From positions 124,001 through 188,000 of the forward strand of contig NZ_BMHK01000001.1 of assembly GCF_014640675.1 (NCBI RefSeq): a DNA stretch of 64,000 nucleotides. Reading direction: 5' to 3'. Position numbers and translations under genes: made by a program. Positions within the stretch are counted from its first letter, which is position 1. Every line of letters begins with the position of its first letter. This DNA comes from Novosphingobium endophyticum (GTDB taxonomy: Bacteria; Pseudomonadota; Alphaproteobacteria; Sphingomonadales; Sphingomonadaceae). Below, one piece after another: positions 11,184 to 20,231 of this stretch. The notes beneath the pieces were generated by a model that was not told where the DNA came from, did not search any database, and saw only the letters and a program-made list of their open reading frames with translations.

Positions 11184-11289
11184 CGTCATCCCGGACCTGA
11201 TCCGGGACCGCTGGCGGTGTTTACCCACTGACTCGCGAGGGGCTGTGCCAAGCGACCGGCACCGGTCCCGGGTCAAGCCCGGGATGACG
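11184..11289. repeat. Palindromic element, family 2, copy a
   Basis: A 106-bp element in the nuoH-nuoG gap. It begins CGTCATCCCGGACC and ends with the inverted CCCGGGATGACG. Inside are two short hairpins (GGACCTGATCC-like, and GGTCCCGGGTCAAGCCCGGG-like). It shares ends and internal words (GGGACCGCTGGCG, ACCGGTCCCGG) with the element at 59010-59164 and a half copy at 38157-38181. Confidence 0.88.
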
Positions 11290-11305
11290 GAGTGCATCAT
11301 CCGCA

Positions 11306-13324
11306 TCATTCCGCCGCCTCCGCGAATTCCTGACCCTGCAGCAATTCCGCCGAGCAGCGCTGCATGACGGCACTGGCGCGGGCGATGGGGTTGGTCATGT
11401 AGAAGTCCTTGACCGGATAGGCGATTTCGCCAGCGGCGGAACCGCCACCGGCAGGCAGGTCGCTCCCGTAGTCCGCCAGGCCCTCGATGCCAAGGGCCGG
11501 AACCTCCGAAATCATACCGCTGCGCAGTTCGTCGAAGCTGTCGAAGCCCACGGACACGCCGAAGGCATCGGCCAGCGCCCGCAGGATCGACCAGTCCTCA
11601 CGCGCGTCACCGGGGGCAAAGACCGCCTTGTCGGCCATCTGCACCCGGCCCTCGGTGTTGACGTAAGTGCCCGCCTTTTCGGTATAGGCGGCGGCCGGCA
11701 GGACGACGTCGGCGGCATGGGCGCCCTTGTCGCCGTGGTGGCCGATATAGACGATCATCGAATCGGCGAACTTCGTATAGTCCACCTCGTCCGCGCCCAG
11801 CGAGAGCAGAACCTTGGGCTTGGCCGCGACGATGTCGACAATGCCGCCCTTCTGCGCATAGCCGAGCATCAGCCCGCCCATGCGGCTCGCGGCCATGTGC
11901 AGAACGTTGAAGCCGTTCCACTTCGTGCCGTCCTCAAGATCGCGCACCAGCTTGAACTCACCGGCCAGCGCCAGCGCGGCTTCGAGACCGCCCCGACCCA
12001 GCCCTGCCCCGCCGACGATCACCGCCGGACGGGCCGCGCCCTTCAGCGCTTCGGTCACATGCCCCGGCAGCTTGCCGAGCACCGACAGATCGCTGCCGAG
12101 GAACTCGCCGCAGAATGTGGTTTCCCACTCCGGCCCGACGAGGAATACCTTCGCGCCGCGCTTCACCGCCTTGCGCAGGCGGACGTTCACCAGCGGCGCT
12201 TCCCAGCGCACGTTGCTGCCCACGATCAGGATCGCATCGGCCGTCTCGATACCCGCGAGCGTGGTGTTGAAGTTCACCGCGGCAAGGCTGGACGTATCGT
12301 AGTCCATGCCGGTCTGACGGCCTTCGAGCAGGGTCGAACCCAGCGCGCCGACCAGCTTCTTCGCCGCGAACATGGTCTCGCAATCGAGCATGTCGCCGGC
12401 GACCGCCGCGATCGACTTGCCCGGATTGAGCGAGGCGATCGCGGTGAAAGCCTCGTTCCAGGTCGCGGCCACCAGCTTGCCGTCGCGGCGCAGGAAAGGC
12501 TTGTCGAGGCGGCGCCGGGTCAGGCCATCGACCTGATAGCGCGCCTTGTCGGAAATCCATTCCTCGTTCACGTCGTCGTTGATACGCGGCAGCACGCGCA
12601 GGACTTCGCGGCCCCGGCTGTCGATGCGGATGTTCGCGCCGATCGCGTCGGACACGTCGATACCGAGCGTCTTCTTGAGCTCCCACGGCCGCGCCTCGAA
12701 GGCATAGGGACGCGAGGTGAGCGCGCCGACCGGGCAGAGGTCGATCACATTGGCGCTCATCTCGTGCTTCGCGGCATGTTCGAGATAAGTCGTGATCTGC
12801 ATGTTCTCGCCGCGATAGAGCGCGCCGATCTCGTCCACGCCGGCGATCTCCTCGGAGAAGCGCACGCAGCGGGTGCAGTGAATGCAGCGCGTCATATGCG
12901 TCTTGATGAGCGGACCCATGTACTTCTCGGTCACCGCGCGCTTGTTCTCGTGATAGCGCGTGGCGCCCCGGCCGTAGGCGATCGACTGGTCCTGCAGGTC
13001 GCACTCACCGCCCTGATCGCAGATCGGGCAGTCGAGTGGGTGGTTGATGAGCAGGAACTCCATCACCCCTTCCCGCGCCGTCCTGACCATCTCGCTGTCG
13101 GTGCGGATTTCCTGGCCCTCGGTGGCCGGAAGCGCACACGAAGCCTGCGGCTTGGGCGGCCCTGGCTTCACCTCGACCAGGCACATGCGGCAGTTGCCGG
13201 CGATGGACAGGCGCTCGTGATAGCAGAAGCGCGGGATTTCCTTGCCGGCAAGCTCGCAGGCCTGCAGCACGGTGGCGCCCTGCGGGACTTCGAGTTCGAC
13301 GCCGTCGACGGTTACTTTAGGCAT
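11306..13324 (-). CDS. nuoG: NADH-quinone oxidoreductase subunit G
   Basis: The large iron-sulfur subunit of the NADH module, 672 residues, acting in the cytoplasmic arm. The 2Fe-2S ligands are Cys34, 45, 48 and 63. The His-ligated 4Fe-4S site is His95, Cys99, 102 and 108. A second 4Fe-4S site uses Cys147, 150, 153 and 197. A molybdopterin oxidoreductase-like domain without cofactor follows. The ATG shares one base with the TAA of the preceding gene. Confidence 0.97.
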   Translation of the reverse strand: MPKVTVDGVELEVPQGATVLQACELAGKEIPRFCYHERLSIAGNCRMCLVEVKPGPPKPQASCALPATEGQEIRTDSEMVRTAREGVMEFLLINHPLDCPICDQGGECDLQDQSIAYGRGATRYHENKRAVTEKYMGPLIKTHMTRCIHCTRCVRFSEEIAGVDEIGALYRGENMQITTYLEHAAKHEMSANVIDLCPVGALTSRPYAFEARPWELKKTLGIDVSDAIGANIRIDSRGREVLRVLPRINDDVNEEWISDKARYQVDGLTRRRLDKPFLRRDGKLVAATWNEAFTAIASLNPGKSIAAVAGDMLDCETMFAAKKLVGALGSTLLEGRQTGMDYDTSSLAAVNFNTTLAGIETADAILIVGSNVRWEAPLVNVRLRKAVKRGAKVFLVGPEWETTFCGEFLGSDLSVLGKLPGHVTEALKGAARPAVIVGGAGLGRGGLEAALALAGEFKLVRDLEDGTKWNGFNVLHMAASRMGGLMLGYAQKGGIVDIVAAKPKVLLSLGADEVDYTKFADSMIVYIGHHGDKGAHAADVVLPAAAYTEKAGTYVNTEGRVQMADKAVFAPGDAREDWSILRALADAFGVSVGFDSFDELRSGMISEVPALGIEGLADYGSDLPAGGGSAAGEIAYPVKDFYMTNPIARASAVMQRCSAELLQGQEFAEAAE

Positions 13325-14052
13325 TATTGCGGCTTCCCTTGGACGCTAAGTCCCATTTTCGCGGCCTCCCCTTCCAAGGCCATCGCCGCATAAGAAAGCC
13401 CGGAACGAAGGGTAAATCGGTTTAATTCCACCGACTCTCCTTCCTTCTTGGGAAGGCAATGTCCCATGATTTCGTTCAGCGAAGCGAAGGCCTGCGTTTC
13501 CTCGGCACTGAGATAGGAGGTCTGAAGCAAGGCGAATACAGAGTCCGGAGCACTGCGCACTACGCACTCGTCAAATGCATGCAGCACCAGCCGCTTGCGT
13601 TCCTCGACCGTTTCGCCATTTGCCACGATCTCGGCTGTAAAGATCACCGGAACCGATGAATGATCCGGTTTCGGCTTGTCAACATATTGCCGCGCGACAC
13701 GAAGCCCGCCGACGCTACCGACGAACATGATCGTCCCCATACTCAGCGCAGGCGATTCCCTGGCATGAGGTTTCGAAAGACAAACGGATTTGCGGCGAGC
13801 GAAATGCCCGATCTCGTCCCGCATGTCTTTGCCGCGGCCAAAATGCGAAAGAAGTCTGTCGACCCCTTTGGGATCTCGGTCGACGACACACCTTACAAAA
13901 TCCCAGAATCTGCGAGCGGCAACGGTATCGGACGCGACGAACGTTGGATTGCCGTCACGATATTGCAGCGAATAGTCTCTGCGGTCTTCAGCATGCGCTG
14001 GCACTGCAACCAGACTCACACACGCTAACAAGGAGAAAATGAGCCCCTTCAT
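13324..14052 (-). CDS. Secreted protein of unknown function inserted in the nuo operon
   Basis: A 242-residue protein with a clear Sec signal peptide (hydrophobic core [16 protein letters not shown], cleavage expected after AHA near residue 21). The mature part contains four or more cysteines ([32 protein letters not shown]) but no fold I recognise. It overlaps the nuoF stop by 4 nt and shares one base with the nuoG start, so it is built into the translational chain. Base composition looks visibly less GC-rich than its neighbours, which suggests later acquisition. A function in complex I assembly is possible but unsupported. Confidence 0.85.
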   Translation of the reverse strand: MKGLIFSLLACVSLVAVPAHAEDRRDYSLQYRDGNPTFVASDTVAARRFWDFVRCVVDRDPKGVDRLLSHFGRGKDMRDEIGHFARRKSVCLSKPHARESPALSMGTIMFVGSVGGLRVARQYVDKPKPDHSSVPVIFTAEIVANGETVEERKRLVLHAFDECVVRSAPDSVFALLQTSYLSAEETQAFASLNEIMGHCLPKKEGESVELNRFTLRSGLSYAAMALEGEAAKMGLSVQGKPQ

Positions 14053-15359
14053 TCCGCAGCCACCGCCGTATTAGCGAGACGCTCTTCGATGCGGCGCTCG
14101 ATTTCGGGCCGGAAGTGGCGGATGAGGCCCTGGATCGGCCACGCCGCAGCGTCGCCCAGGGCGCAGATCGTGTGGCCTTCGACCTGCTTGGTGACCTGCT
14201 GCAGCATGTCGATTTCCTCGACCGCCGCGTCGCCGGTGCGCAGGCGTTCCATGACGCGCCACATCCACCCCGTGCCTTCGCGGCAGGGGGTGCACTGGCC
14301 GCAGGACTCGTGCTTGTAGAAGTACGAGAGGCGGGAAATGGCGCGCACGATGTCGGTGGACTTGTCCATCACGATCACCGCCGCCGTGCCGAGGCCCGAG
14401 CCGACCGCCTTGAGGCCGTCGAAGTCCATCGGCGCGTCCATGATCTCGGCGGCCGGGACCAGCGGGACCGAGGAGCCGCCGGGGATCACCGCCAGCAGGT
14501 TGTCCCACCCGCCGCGAATGCCGCCGCAGTGCTTTTCGATCAGCTCGCGGAACGGGATCGACATCTCTTCCTCGACCACGCAGGGCTTGTCCACGTGCCC
14601 GCTGATCTGGAACAGCTTGGTGCCCTTGTTGTTCTCGCGCCCGAAGCTGGCGAACCAACTCGCGCCGCGCCGCATGATCGTGGGCGCCACGGCAATGGAC
14701 TCGACGTTGTTAACCGTGGTGGGGCAGCCATAGAGCCCCGCACCGGCCGGGAACGGCGGCTTGAGGCGCGGCTGGCCTTTCTTGCCTTCCAGGCTCTCGA
14801 TCATCGCGGTCTCTTCGCCGCAGATGTAGGCGCCCGCGCCGCGATGGACGAAGACGTCGAAGTCGTAGCCGGAACCGCAGGCGTTCTTGCCCAGCAGGCC
14901 CGCCGCATAGGCCTCATCGCGCGCGGCGAAGAGCACTTCGGCTTCGCGGATATATTCGCCGCGAATGTAGATATAGGCCGCCCGCGCGCCCATCGCGAAG
15001 CCGGCGACCAGCGCCCCTTCCAGCAGCAGGTGCGGATCGTGGCGGATGATCTCGCGGTCCTTGCACGAACCGGGCTCGGACTCGTCCGCGTTGATGACGA
15101 GGAAGCTGGGCCTGGGGTTGCCCGCATGGTCCTTGGGCGGTTCCTTGGGCATGAAGGACCACTTCATGCCGGTGGGGAAACCCGCGCCCCCGCGCCCGCG
15201 CAGGCCCGAGGCCTTGATCTCCTCGACAATCAGGTCGCGGCCCTTGGCGAGGATGTCCTTGGTGTTATCCCAGGCCCCGCGCGCCTGTGCGGCGGCGAGG
15301 TTCCACGGCTGGTAGCCGTAGAGGTTGGTGAAAATGCGGTCCTTGTCCTGAAGGCTCAC
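14049..15359 (-). CDS. nuoF: NADH-quinone oxidoreductase subunit F
   Basis: The NADH- and FMN-binding subunit with 4Fe-4S cluster N3, 436 residues. The glycine-rich NADH loop [16 protein letters not shown] is near residues 52-67, FMN-binding residues follow in [13 protein letters not shown] and [12 protein letters not shown], and the cluster ligands are in [14 protein letters not shown] plus the later TICALGD. The start is GTG. It is the entry point for electrons from NADH. Confidence 0.97.
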   Translation of the reverse strand: MSLQDKDRIFTNLYGYQPWNLAAAQARGAWDNTKDILAKGRDLIVEEIKASGLRGRGGAGFPTGMKWSFMPKEPPKDHAGNPRPSFLVINADESEPGSCKDREIIRHDPHLLLEGALVAGFAMGARAAYIYIRGEYIREAEVLFAARDEAYAAGLLGKNACGSGYDFDVFVHRGAGAYICGEETAMIESLEGKKGQPRLKPPFPAGAGLYGCPTTVNNVESIAVAPTIMRRGASWFASFGRENNKGTKLFQISGHVDKPCVVEEEMSIPFRELIEKHCGGIRGGWDNLLAVIPGGSSVPLVPAAEIMDAPMDFDGLKAVGSGLGTAAVIVMDKSTDIVRAISRLSYFYKHESCGQCTPCREGTGWMWRVMERLRTGDAAVEEIDMLQQVTKQVEGHTICALGDAAAWPIQGLIRHFRPEIERRIEERLANTAVAAE

Positions 15360-15374
15360 AGGTCAATCCTTCCC

Positions 15375-15438
15375 CGTTCGCCTCGAGCGAAGTCGAGAGG
15401 CGTTGCGCGGCGTGTCTCGACTTCGCTCGACACGAACG
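15375..15438. repeat. Paired palindromic (REP-like) element, family 1, copy b
   Basis: The same element as at 9531-9594: a forward CTCGAGCGAAGTCGAGAGG followed, after a short loop, by the inverted TCTCGACTTCGCTCGACAC, bounded by CGTTCG and CGAACG. It sits in the nuoF-nuoE gap. Confidence 0.9.
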
Positions 15439-15463
15439 GATGTGGGTGCGGAATAGGCATCGT

Positions 15464-16132
15464 TTACCATTCCCCCCGGTAATCGTGGTTTTCGGTGACC
15501 ATCTCTTTCAGCGTGGTCGGCCCGCCGAGCGGCTCGACGGTGTGGCGGCCCGGCTCCTGCGTGCCGGCCCTCGGCGTCTCGCCCTTCGCCAGCGCGTCGA
15601 GCACGGCGTCGAGGCGTTCTGCCTTCAGGTCCTCATAGTTGTCGTCGTTGATCTGGACCATCGGCGCCGACGAGCAATTGCCCATGCATTCCACCTCGGT
15701 CAGCGACCACAGGCCGTCCTCGGTGGTGTGGCCCTTCTTCATGCCGCGCGCCTTGCAGGCGGCCATGATCTCGTCAGATCCGCGCAGCATGCAGGGCGTG
15801 GTACCGCAGACCTGCACGTGGAAGCGGCCGATCGGGCCGATGTTGTACATCGTGTAGAACGTCGCGACCTCGACCACGCGGATGATCGGCATGTCGAGAT
15901 AGGCGGCGACATATTCCATCACCGGGATCGGCAACCAGCCTTGCGTGTTCAGTTCCGCGCCGACCTGACGCTGGGCAAGGTCAAGCAGCGGCATCACCGC
16001 CGAGCGCTGGCGCCCCGCCGGATAGCGCGCGACGATGTCCCTGGCCTTCTCCGCATTCTCGGGAGTCCAGGCAAAATTGCCCCAACGCGCCCTGAGTTCG
16101 GGCGTATCGGGTTCGATATAGCGATCAGCCAT
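15464..16132 (-). CDS. nuoE: NADH-quinone oxidoreductase subunit E
   Basis: A thioredoxin-fold 2Fe-2S (N1a) subunit of the NADH module, 222 residues. The four ligands are Cys109, Cys114, Cys149 and Cys153 (the CGTTPC and CMGNC motifs). A C-terminal tail of about 50 residues, ending after PGRHTVEPLGGPTTLKEM, goes beyond the minimal E. coli form and is usual in alphaproteobacteria. Its start overlaps the small membrane gene upstream by 8 nt. Confidence 0.97.
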   Translation of the reverse strand: MADRYIEPDTPELRARWGNFAWTPENAEKARDIVARYPAGRQRSAVMPLLDLAQRQVGAELNTQGWLPIPVMEYVAAYLDMPIIRVVEVATFYTMYNIGPIGRFHVQVCGTTPCMLRGSDEIMAACKARGMKKGHTTEDGLWSLTEVECMGNCSSAPMVQINDDNYEDLKAERLDAVLDALAKGETPRAGTQEPGRHTVEPLGGPTTLKEMVTENHDYRGEW

Positions 16133-16325
16133 GCTTACCCCTGCGCTTCAGCCACTGGTCCTGGCCGAACAGAAACAATTCGAAGCCGCCGATGGCCGAG
16201 ATCAGCATCGGCAGCAGCGTCGTGGGTTTGGCACCGAAGTAGAGGGCGCCGAAGTACCAGAACGCCAGCGCAATGCCGGTCGCCGCGGCCCAGACCCGCG
16301 TCAGTTCGAGCGTGTTGAATTTCAC
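16125..16325 (-). CDS. 66-residue membrane protein in the nuo operon
   Basis: A small protein with two hydrophobic segments, about residues 10-29 and 35-53, and a basic C-terminus (WLKRRGKHG). It starts at a GTG whose last bases are part of a TGA (16322-16324) that reads as the vestigial end of the NTF2-like frame. Its stop overlaps nuoE by 8 nt, so it is co-translated with complex I. I do not recognise a family; an accessory membrane role is inference. Confidence 0.72.
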   Translation of the reverse strand: MKFNTLELTRVWAAATGIALAFWYFGALYFGAKPTTLLPMLISAIGGFELFLFGQDQWLKRRGKHG

Positions 16326-16345
16326 CGGATAAACTCCACCCGAGA
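16322..16345 (-). repeat. Duplicated 3' end of the upstream NTF2-like gene (vestigial)
   Basis: The stretch reads, on the minus strand, as the last codons RVEFIR plus TGA. It is nearly identical to the true end of the NTF2-like gene at 16543-16562, with the same RVEFIR stop. A palindromic element of family 3 lies between the two copies. The copy here overlaps the GTG of the next gene as GTGA, which is how all the neighbouring junctions look. Confidence 0.7.
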
Positions 16346-16371
16346 ACGCGACATCCCGGTCATGACTTCCC

Positions 16372-16511
16372 CGTCATCCTGAACTTGTTTCAGGATCCAT
16401 TTCTCCCCGAGCGCGGCGCGTGCGTGTGCAAGCCGCCCGGAAAGGTTTGCTGTCATCCTCATAGCTCCGCCCTCGCGGCGCGATGGACCCTGAAACAAGT
16501 TCAGGGTGACG
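16372..16511. repeat. Palindromic element, family 3, copy a
   Basis: A 140-bp element starting CGTCATCCTGAACTTG and ending with the inverted CAAGTTCAGGGTGACG. Read on the minus strand, parts of it translate as 'LNLFQGPS...WILKQVQDD', the known signature of this sphingomonad repeat family. It lies between the NTF2-like gene and the 66-residue membrane gene. A second copy is inside cysS at 55052-55142. Confidence 0.9.
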
Positions 16512-16542
16512 GCATTTGATGAGGTGAGGGTCGCACGGTAGC

Positions 16543-16893
16543 TCAACGGATGAACTCCACGCGAGAGCACTTGTCGCCTTCGAAGCTGTAGACCGCGAGG
16601 ACGTCGAAGGGCTCGACCAGTTCCGAACCGTCCGTCGCCGGGCCGCGCGTCACGCGCTCGCGGAGGACCACATAGTTGTCGGTCACCTGGCGGTCGACGA
16701 TCTCGGCCTTGTTCTGAGGCCACTTGGCAAAAGCGGCCTTGAGGCCGCTGCGCGTGCCTTCCTTGCCCTCACGCACCACAGCGCCGCGATAGTTCGCCTC
16801 GCAGGCGTCCTCGGTCATCAGCGCGACGTAAGCGTCGGCATCCTGCGCGTTATAGTGCGCGATCATCTGCTCGGCGATGGCCAGCTTGCTCAC
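16543..16893 (-). CDS. NTF2/SnoaL-like protein in the nuo operon
   Basis: A 116-residue cone-fold protein of the SnoaL-like/NTF2 superfamily. It shows the typical start helix ([24 protein letters not shown]), a central [17 protein letters not shown], and a closing beta strand [20 protein letters not shown]. No catalytic set is certain. The start is GTG, overlapping the nuoD stop by 4 nt. Sphingomonads often carry a gene like this inside nuo; whether it assists complex I is unknown. Confidence 0.85.
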   Translation of the reverse strand: MSKLAIAEQMIAHYNAQDADAYVALMTEDACEANYRGAVVREGKEGTRSGLKAAFAKWPQNKAEIVDRQVTDNYVVLRERVTRGPATDGSELVEPFDVLAVYSFEGDKCSRVEFIR

Positions 16894-18101
16894 CGATCAC
16901 ACTCCCCGAACACCACGTCGATCGCACCCAGAATGGCGGTTGCGTCGGGCAGCATGTGGCCCTTGGACATGAAATCCATCGCCTGCAGGTGGCTGAACGC
17001 GGTCGGGCGGATTTTGCAGCGGTAGGGCCTGTTGGAGCCGTCCGAGACGAGATAGACGCCGAATTCGCCCTTGGGGCTTTCGGTGGCGACGTAGACTTCG
17101 CCCTCCGGCACATGGAAGCCCTCGGTATAGAGCTTGAAGTGATGGATCAGCGCTTCCATCGAGCTCTTCATCTGGCCGCGCATGGGCGGGACGACCTTGC
17201 GGTCGCTCGACGCGATCGGACCTTCGGGCATTTCGGCCAGGCACTGCTTCATGATCTTGGCGGACTGGCGCACTTCCTCGACGCGGACCACGAACCGGTC
17301 ATAGCAGTCGGAATTGGTGCCCACCGGAATTTCAAAGTCCATGCGGTCATAGACGTCGTAGGGCTGGCTCTTGCGCAGATCCCACGGAATGCCCGCAGCG
17401 CGGATCATCGGGCCGGAGAAGCCCCAGGCCAGCGCATCTTCCTTGGAGACCACCGCGATATCGACGTTGCGCTGCTTGAAGATGCGGTTGTCGACCACGA
17501 GGCTCATCGCGTCCTCGAACAGCCTCGGCAGGCGCGTATCGAGCCAGTCGGCGATGTCGGTCAGCAGCTTGAGCGGCACGTCCTGATGCACGCCGCCGGG
17601 GCGATACCAGGCCATGTGCATGCGCGCGCCGGAGGCCCGCTCGAAAAAGTTGAGGCAATCCTCGCGGATCTCGAACAGCCACAAGTTCGGCGTCATCGCG
17701 CCCACATCCATGACGTGGGAACCCAGGTTGAGCATGTGGTTGCAGATGCGGGTCAGCTCGGCGAATAGAACGCGCAGATATTGTGCCCTGGGGGGCACAG
17801 GCAGGTTCAGCAGCTTCTCGATAGCGAGGACGTAGCTGTGCTCCATGGCGAGCGGCGAGCAATAGTCGAGCCGGTCGAAATAGGGCAGCGCCTGAAGGTA
17901 TGTCTTATACTCGATCAGCTTCTCGGTCCCGCGATGCAGCAGGCCGACGTGCGGATCGATGCGTTCGATCACCTCGCCGTCCAGCTCCATGACCATGCGC
18001 AGCACACCGTGCGCGGCCGGGTGCTGGGGCCCGAAGTTGATCGTATAGTTGGTGACGACGTCGCCCTCGGTAGTGGGCGACTGTTCGAGCTGCATGCTCA
18101 C
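16890..18101 (-). CDS. nuoD: NADH-quinone oxidoreductase subunit D
   Basis: The 49-kDa-type subunit, homologous to the NiFe-hydrogenase large subunit, which with NuoB lines the quinone site. It has 403 residues. [15 protein letters not shown] near residue 20 holds the quinone-head histidine, and [18 protein letters not shown] and [18 protein letters not shown] follow. The frame starts with GTG at 18101 overlapping nuoC, with an ATG two codons later at 18095; either start works. Confidence 0.97.
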   Translation of the reverse strand: MSMQLEQSPTTEGDVVTNYTINFGPQHPAAHGVLRMVMELDGEVIERIDPHVGLLHRGTEKLIEYKTYLQALPYFDRLDYCSPLAMEHSYVLAIEKLLNLPVPPRAQYLRVLFAELTRICNHMLNLGSHVMDVGAMTPNLWLFEIREDCLNFFERASGARMHMAWYRPGGVHQDVPLKLLTDIADWLDTRLPRLFEDAMSLVVDNRIFKQRNVDIAVVSKEDALAWGFSGPMIRAAGIPWDLRKSQPYDVYDRMDFEIPVGTNSDCYDRFVVRVEEVRQSAKIMKQCLAEMPEGPIASSDRKVVPPMRGQMKSSMEALIHHFKLYTEGFHVPEGEVYVATESPKGEFGVYLVSDGSNRPYRCKIRPTAFSHLQAMDFMSKGHMLPDATAILGAIDVVFGECDR

Positions 18102-18934
18102 GACTTGTCTCCCTTGCCGTCGTCTCCGTCTTCGTCCTCTTCGTGAGGGCGGCTGTCGGTATGGGCAGGCGCGTCCTTTTCGGGCTTGCCGGAATCTTTC
18201 GTGGCCGGCGCAGGCGGGGAAACCTTCTTCGCGGCCTCGCTGTTGGTCGGCTCACCCGCGCCGCTGACGCCCTTCTTCTCGGTCGTCTTGGGCTCCTCGA
18301 CCGGCGGCGTGTCCGCCTTCTCGTCGCCTGGCAGCACGTAGTCGGCGCCTTCCCACGGGCTCATGAAGTCGAACGAGCGGAAGTCCTGCGCCAGCTTGAC
18401 CGGCTCATAGACCACGCGCTTGTCCTCTTCGGAATAGCGCAGCTCGACATAGCCGGTGAGCGGGAAATCCTTGCGCTGGGGATGCCCTTCGAAGCCGTAG
18501 TCGGTCAGAATGCGGCGAAGGTCCGGGTTTCCGGCGAAGATCACGCCGTACATGTCGAACACCTCGCGCTCCAGCCAGCCGGCGACGGGCCACACCGTGG
18601 TGACGGTCGGTACAGGCGTGTTCTCGGCCGCGCTCACCTTCACCATCACGCGATGGTTCTTCGTCACCGAAAGCAGCATGTAGACGACTTCGAAACGCTC
18701 CGCGCGCGACGGATAATCGACGCCGGCCATCTCCATGAGCTGCTGGTATTCGTGCTCGTCGCGCAGCAAACGCAGCGCGTTCTCGATCTGGTCACGCGCG
18801 ACAGTGAACACGACTTCGCCGTGCTCTTCCTTCGCGGAAACCAGCATCGATCCGAGCGCGGCCGACAGCGCTTCGATGACGCCCTCGTTCGAAGCGAACT
18901 TCGGGGCAGAATGCAGTACGGGCATGCTGGCCAT
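18098..18934 (-). CDS. nuoC: NADH-quinone oxidoreductase subunit C with long charged tail
   Basis: The 30-kDa subunit of the peripheral arm. The conserved block [20 protein letters not shown] and [17 protein letters not shown] is intact, and the core ends at about residue 200 with MSPWEG. Beyond it is a tail of about 75 residues rich in Lys, Glu, Asp and Pro, ending [14 protein letters not shown], likely disordered. Typical NuoC is about 200 residues, so the tail is an extension. The start shares a base with the nuoB stop. Confidence 0.96.
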   Translation of the reverse strand: MASMPVLHSAPKFASNEGVIEALSAALGSMLVSAKEEHGEVVFTVARDQIENALRLLRDEHEYQQLMEMAGVDYPSRAERFEVVYMLLSVTKNHRVMVKVSAAENTPVPTVTTVWPVAGWLEREVFDMYGVIFAGNPDLRRILTDYGFEGHPQRKDFPLTGYVELRYSEEDKRVVYEPVKLAQDFRSFDFMSPWEGADYVLPGDEKADTPPVEEPKTTEKKGVSGAGEPTNSEAAKKVSPPAPATKDSGKPEKDAPAHTDSRPHEEDEDGDDGKGDKS

Positions 18935-19491
18935 TACCTCTCAACCGTGCCCACGCGGCGGATCTTGCGCTGGAGCTGCATCACGCCATAGAGCAGCGCC
19001 TCGGCGGTCGGCGGGCAACCGGGCACGTAGATGTCCACTGGCACGATGCGGTCGCAGCCGCGCACGACGCTGTAGCTGTAGTGGTAATAGCCCCCGCCAT
19101 TCGCGCACGATCCCATCGAGATGACGTATTTGGGGTCCGACATCTGGTCGTAGACCTTGCGCAGCGCCGGGGCCATCTTGTTGCACAGCGTGCCCGCGAC
19201 GATCATCACGTCCGACTGGCGCGGGGAGGCGCGCGGGGCGGCGCCGAAGCGCTCCATGTCATAGCGCGGCATGTTGACGTGGATCATCTCGACCGCACAG
19301 CAGGCAAGGCCGAACGTCATCCACCACAGCGAGCCGGTACGGGCCCACTGGAACAGCTCCTCGGTGGAGGTGACGAGAAAGCCCTTGTCCGAGACTTCCC
19401 GATTGAGACCGCTGAAAAACGCCTGATCGGGCGGCGTCACCGCGCCGCCCTGAGCCAGGGGCTTTCCGGTGCTGTCGACGAGCGTGCTCAT
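18934..19491 (-). CDS. nuoB: NADH-quinone oxidoreductase subunit B
   Basis: A 185-residue subunit holding cluster N2, the last electron donor to quinone. The ligands are the tandem Cys64-Cys65 (GLACCAVEM), Cys129 (GSCANGGG) and Cys159 (PGCPPTAE). The ATG at 19491 overlaps the nuoA TGA by 4 nt and gives normal length; the longer open frame runs through nuoA and is a shadow. Confidence 0.97.
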   Translation of the reverse strand: MSTLVDSTGKPLAQGGAVTPPDQAFFSGLNREVSDKGFLVTSTEELFQWARTGSLWWMTFGLACCAVEMIHVNMPRYDMERFGAAPRASPRQSDVMIVAGTLCNKMAPALRKVYDQMSDPKYVISMGSCANGGGYYHYSYSVVRGCDRIVPVDIYVPGCPPTAEALLYGVMQLQRKIRRVGTVER

Positions 19492-19862
19492 TCCCAGTCC
19501 AGAGCTCCCTTCTTCCATGCATAGGCGAGGCCGACCGCGAGTTCGCCCAGGAACACCATCATCGTAAACCATCCGGCCCAGCCCGTCATGTCGAGCGAAA
19601 CAGCCCAGGGAAACAGGAACGCGGCTTCGAGGTCGAAGACGATGAACAGGATCGCGACGAGATAGAAGCGCACATCGAACTGGCTGCGCGGATCCTCGAA
19701 GGCCGGGAAGCCGCATTCGTACTCGCTGAGCTTGTCGGCGTTCGGATTGTGCGTCCCGGTCAGGCGAGCGACGCCCATCGGCAGGAACACGATCACCGCC
19801 GAAAGCGCGAGCGCGATCACCAGGAAGATGAGAATCGGCAGATATTGCGACAGATCAGTCAA
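19488..19862 (-). CDS. nuoA: NADH-quinone oxidoreductase subunit A
   Basis: The first gene of the operon, a 124-residue membrane subunit with three helices. The acidic motif [20 protein letters not shown], residues about 44-63, contains the conserved Cys of the loop that faces the quinone site, and [21 protein letters not shown] is helix 2. The start is TTG at 19862; an ATG seven bases upstream is out of frame. Confidence 0.96.
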   Translation of the reverse strand: MTDLSQYLPILIFLVIALALSAVIVFLPMGVARLTGTHNPNADKLSEYECGFPAFEDPRSQFDVRFYLVAILFIVFDLEAAFLFPWAVSLDMTGWAGWFTMMVFLGELAVGLAYAWKKGALDWE

Positions 19863-19929
19863 TGGTCATGGCCTCGTACCGGTGAGGGCTGCCGGACTCT
19901 CTCGCGGACGGGTCCGGTCGTTGGGCGCG

Positions 19930-19958
19930 CTCTTAGGCCAGCCTACCCACCATCGCAA
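19930..19958 (-). promoter_or_regulatory. Candidate sigma70-type promoter of the nuo operon
   Basis: On the minus strand, TTGCGA (plus-strand 19953-19958) and TAAGAG (19930-19935) are separated by exactly 17 bp. Transcription would begin near 19923, leaving a leader of about 60 nt before the nuoA TTG. Placement and spacing are good but the -10 match is partial. Confidence 0.42.
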
Positions 19959-20165
19959 GGTGTTCAGGTCGATAATTCCGCCCTTTGCGCGCCGCAACGC
20001 AACAAGCTCCCCGCCACCCCGGCGCATTCGCCCGCTTTCGCATCGAATTTCGGCCGAAATCCGCCAACACCGGCGCGCAAATCGACCCCGGCCGCCAACT
20101 CTGCCCGGCCCGCACCCGATTCGGTCCGCGGGATCGGGGAATTCAGCCGCGCTCGACCGGGGCGA

Positions 20166-20194
20166 TTGCTTTTGACGCATTGCAACATTAAATC
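20166..20194 (+). promoter_or_regulatory. Candidate promoter of the thiolase gene
   Basis: TTGCTT at 20166-20171 and TAAATC at 20189-20194 are 17 bp apart, about 38 bp before the start codon, in the only AT-rich stretch of the region. A prediction by eye only. Confidence 0.35.
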
Positions 20195-20231
20195 ACGCCC
20201 ACATCATCCCAATCTCAGAAAGGCTGAAGCC

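Larger units (their letters stand above)
19863..20231. other. Divergent intergenic region between nuoA and the thiolase gene
   Basis: A 369-bp region with no supportable gene. It holds the promoter candidates for nuo (minus strand) and thiolase (plus strand) listed separately. Open frames crossing it are short and arginine/proline-rich in the way of non-coding GC-rich DNA. I see no riboswitch or strong hairpin. Confidence 0.6.

Noticed and set aside
11717..13393. Plus-strand frame of 558 residues opposite nuoG
   Set aside because: Antisense shadow of a gene with all cluster ligands; no own motif.
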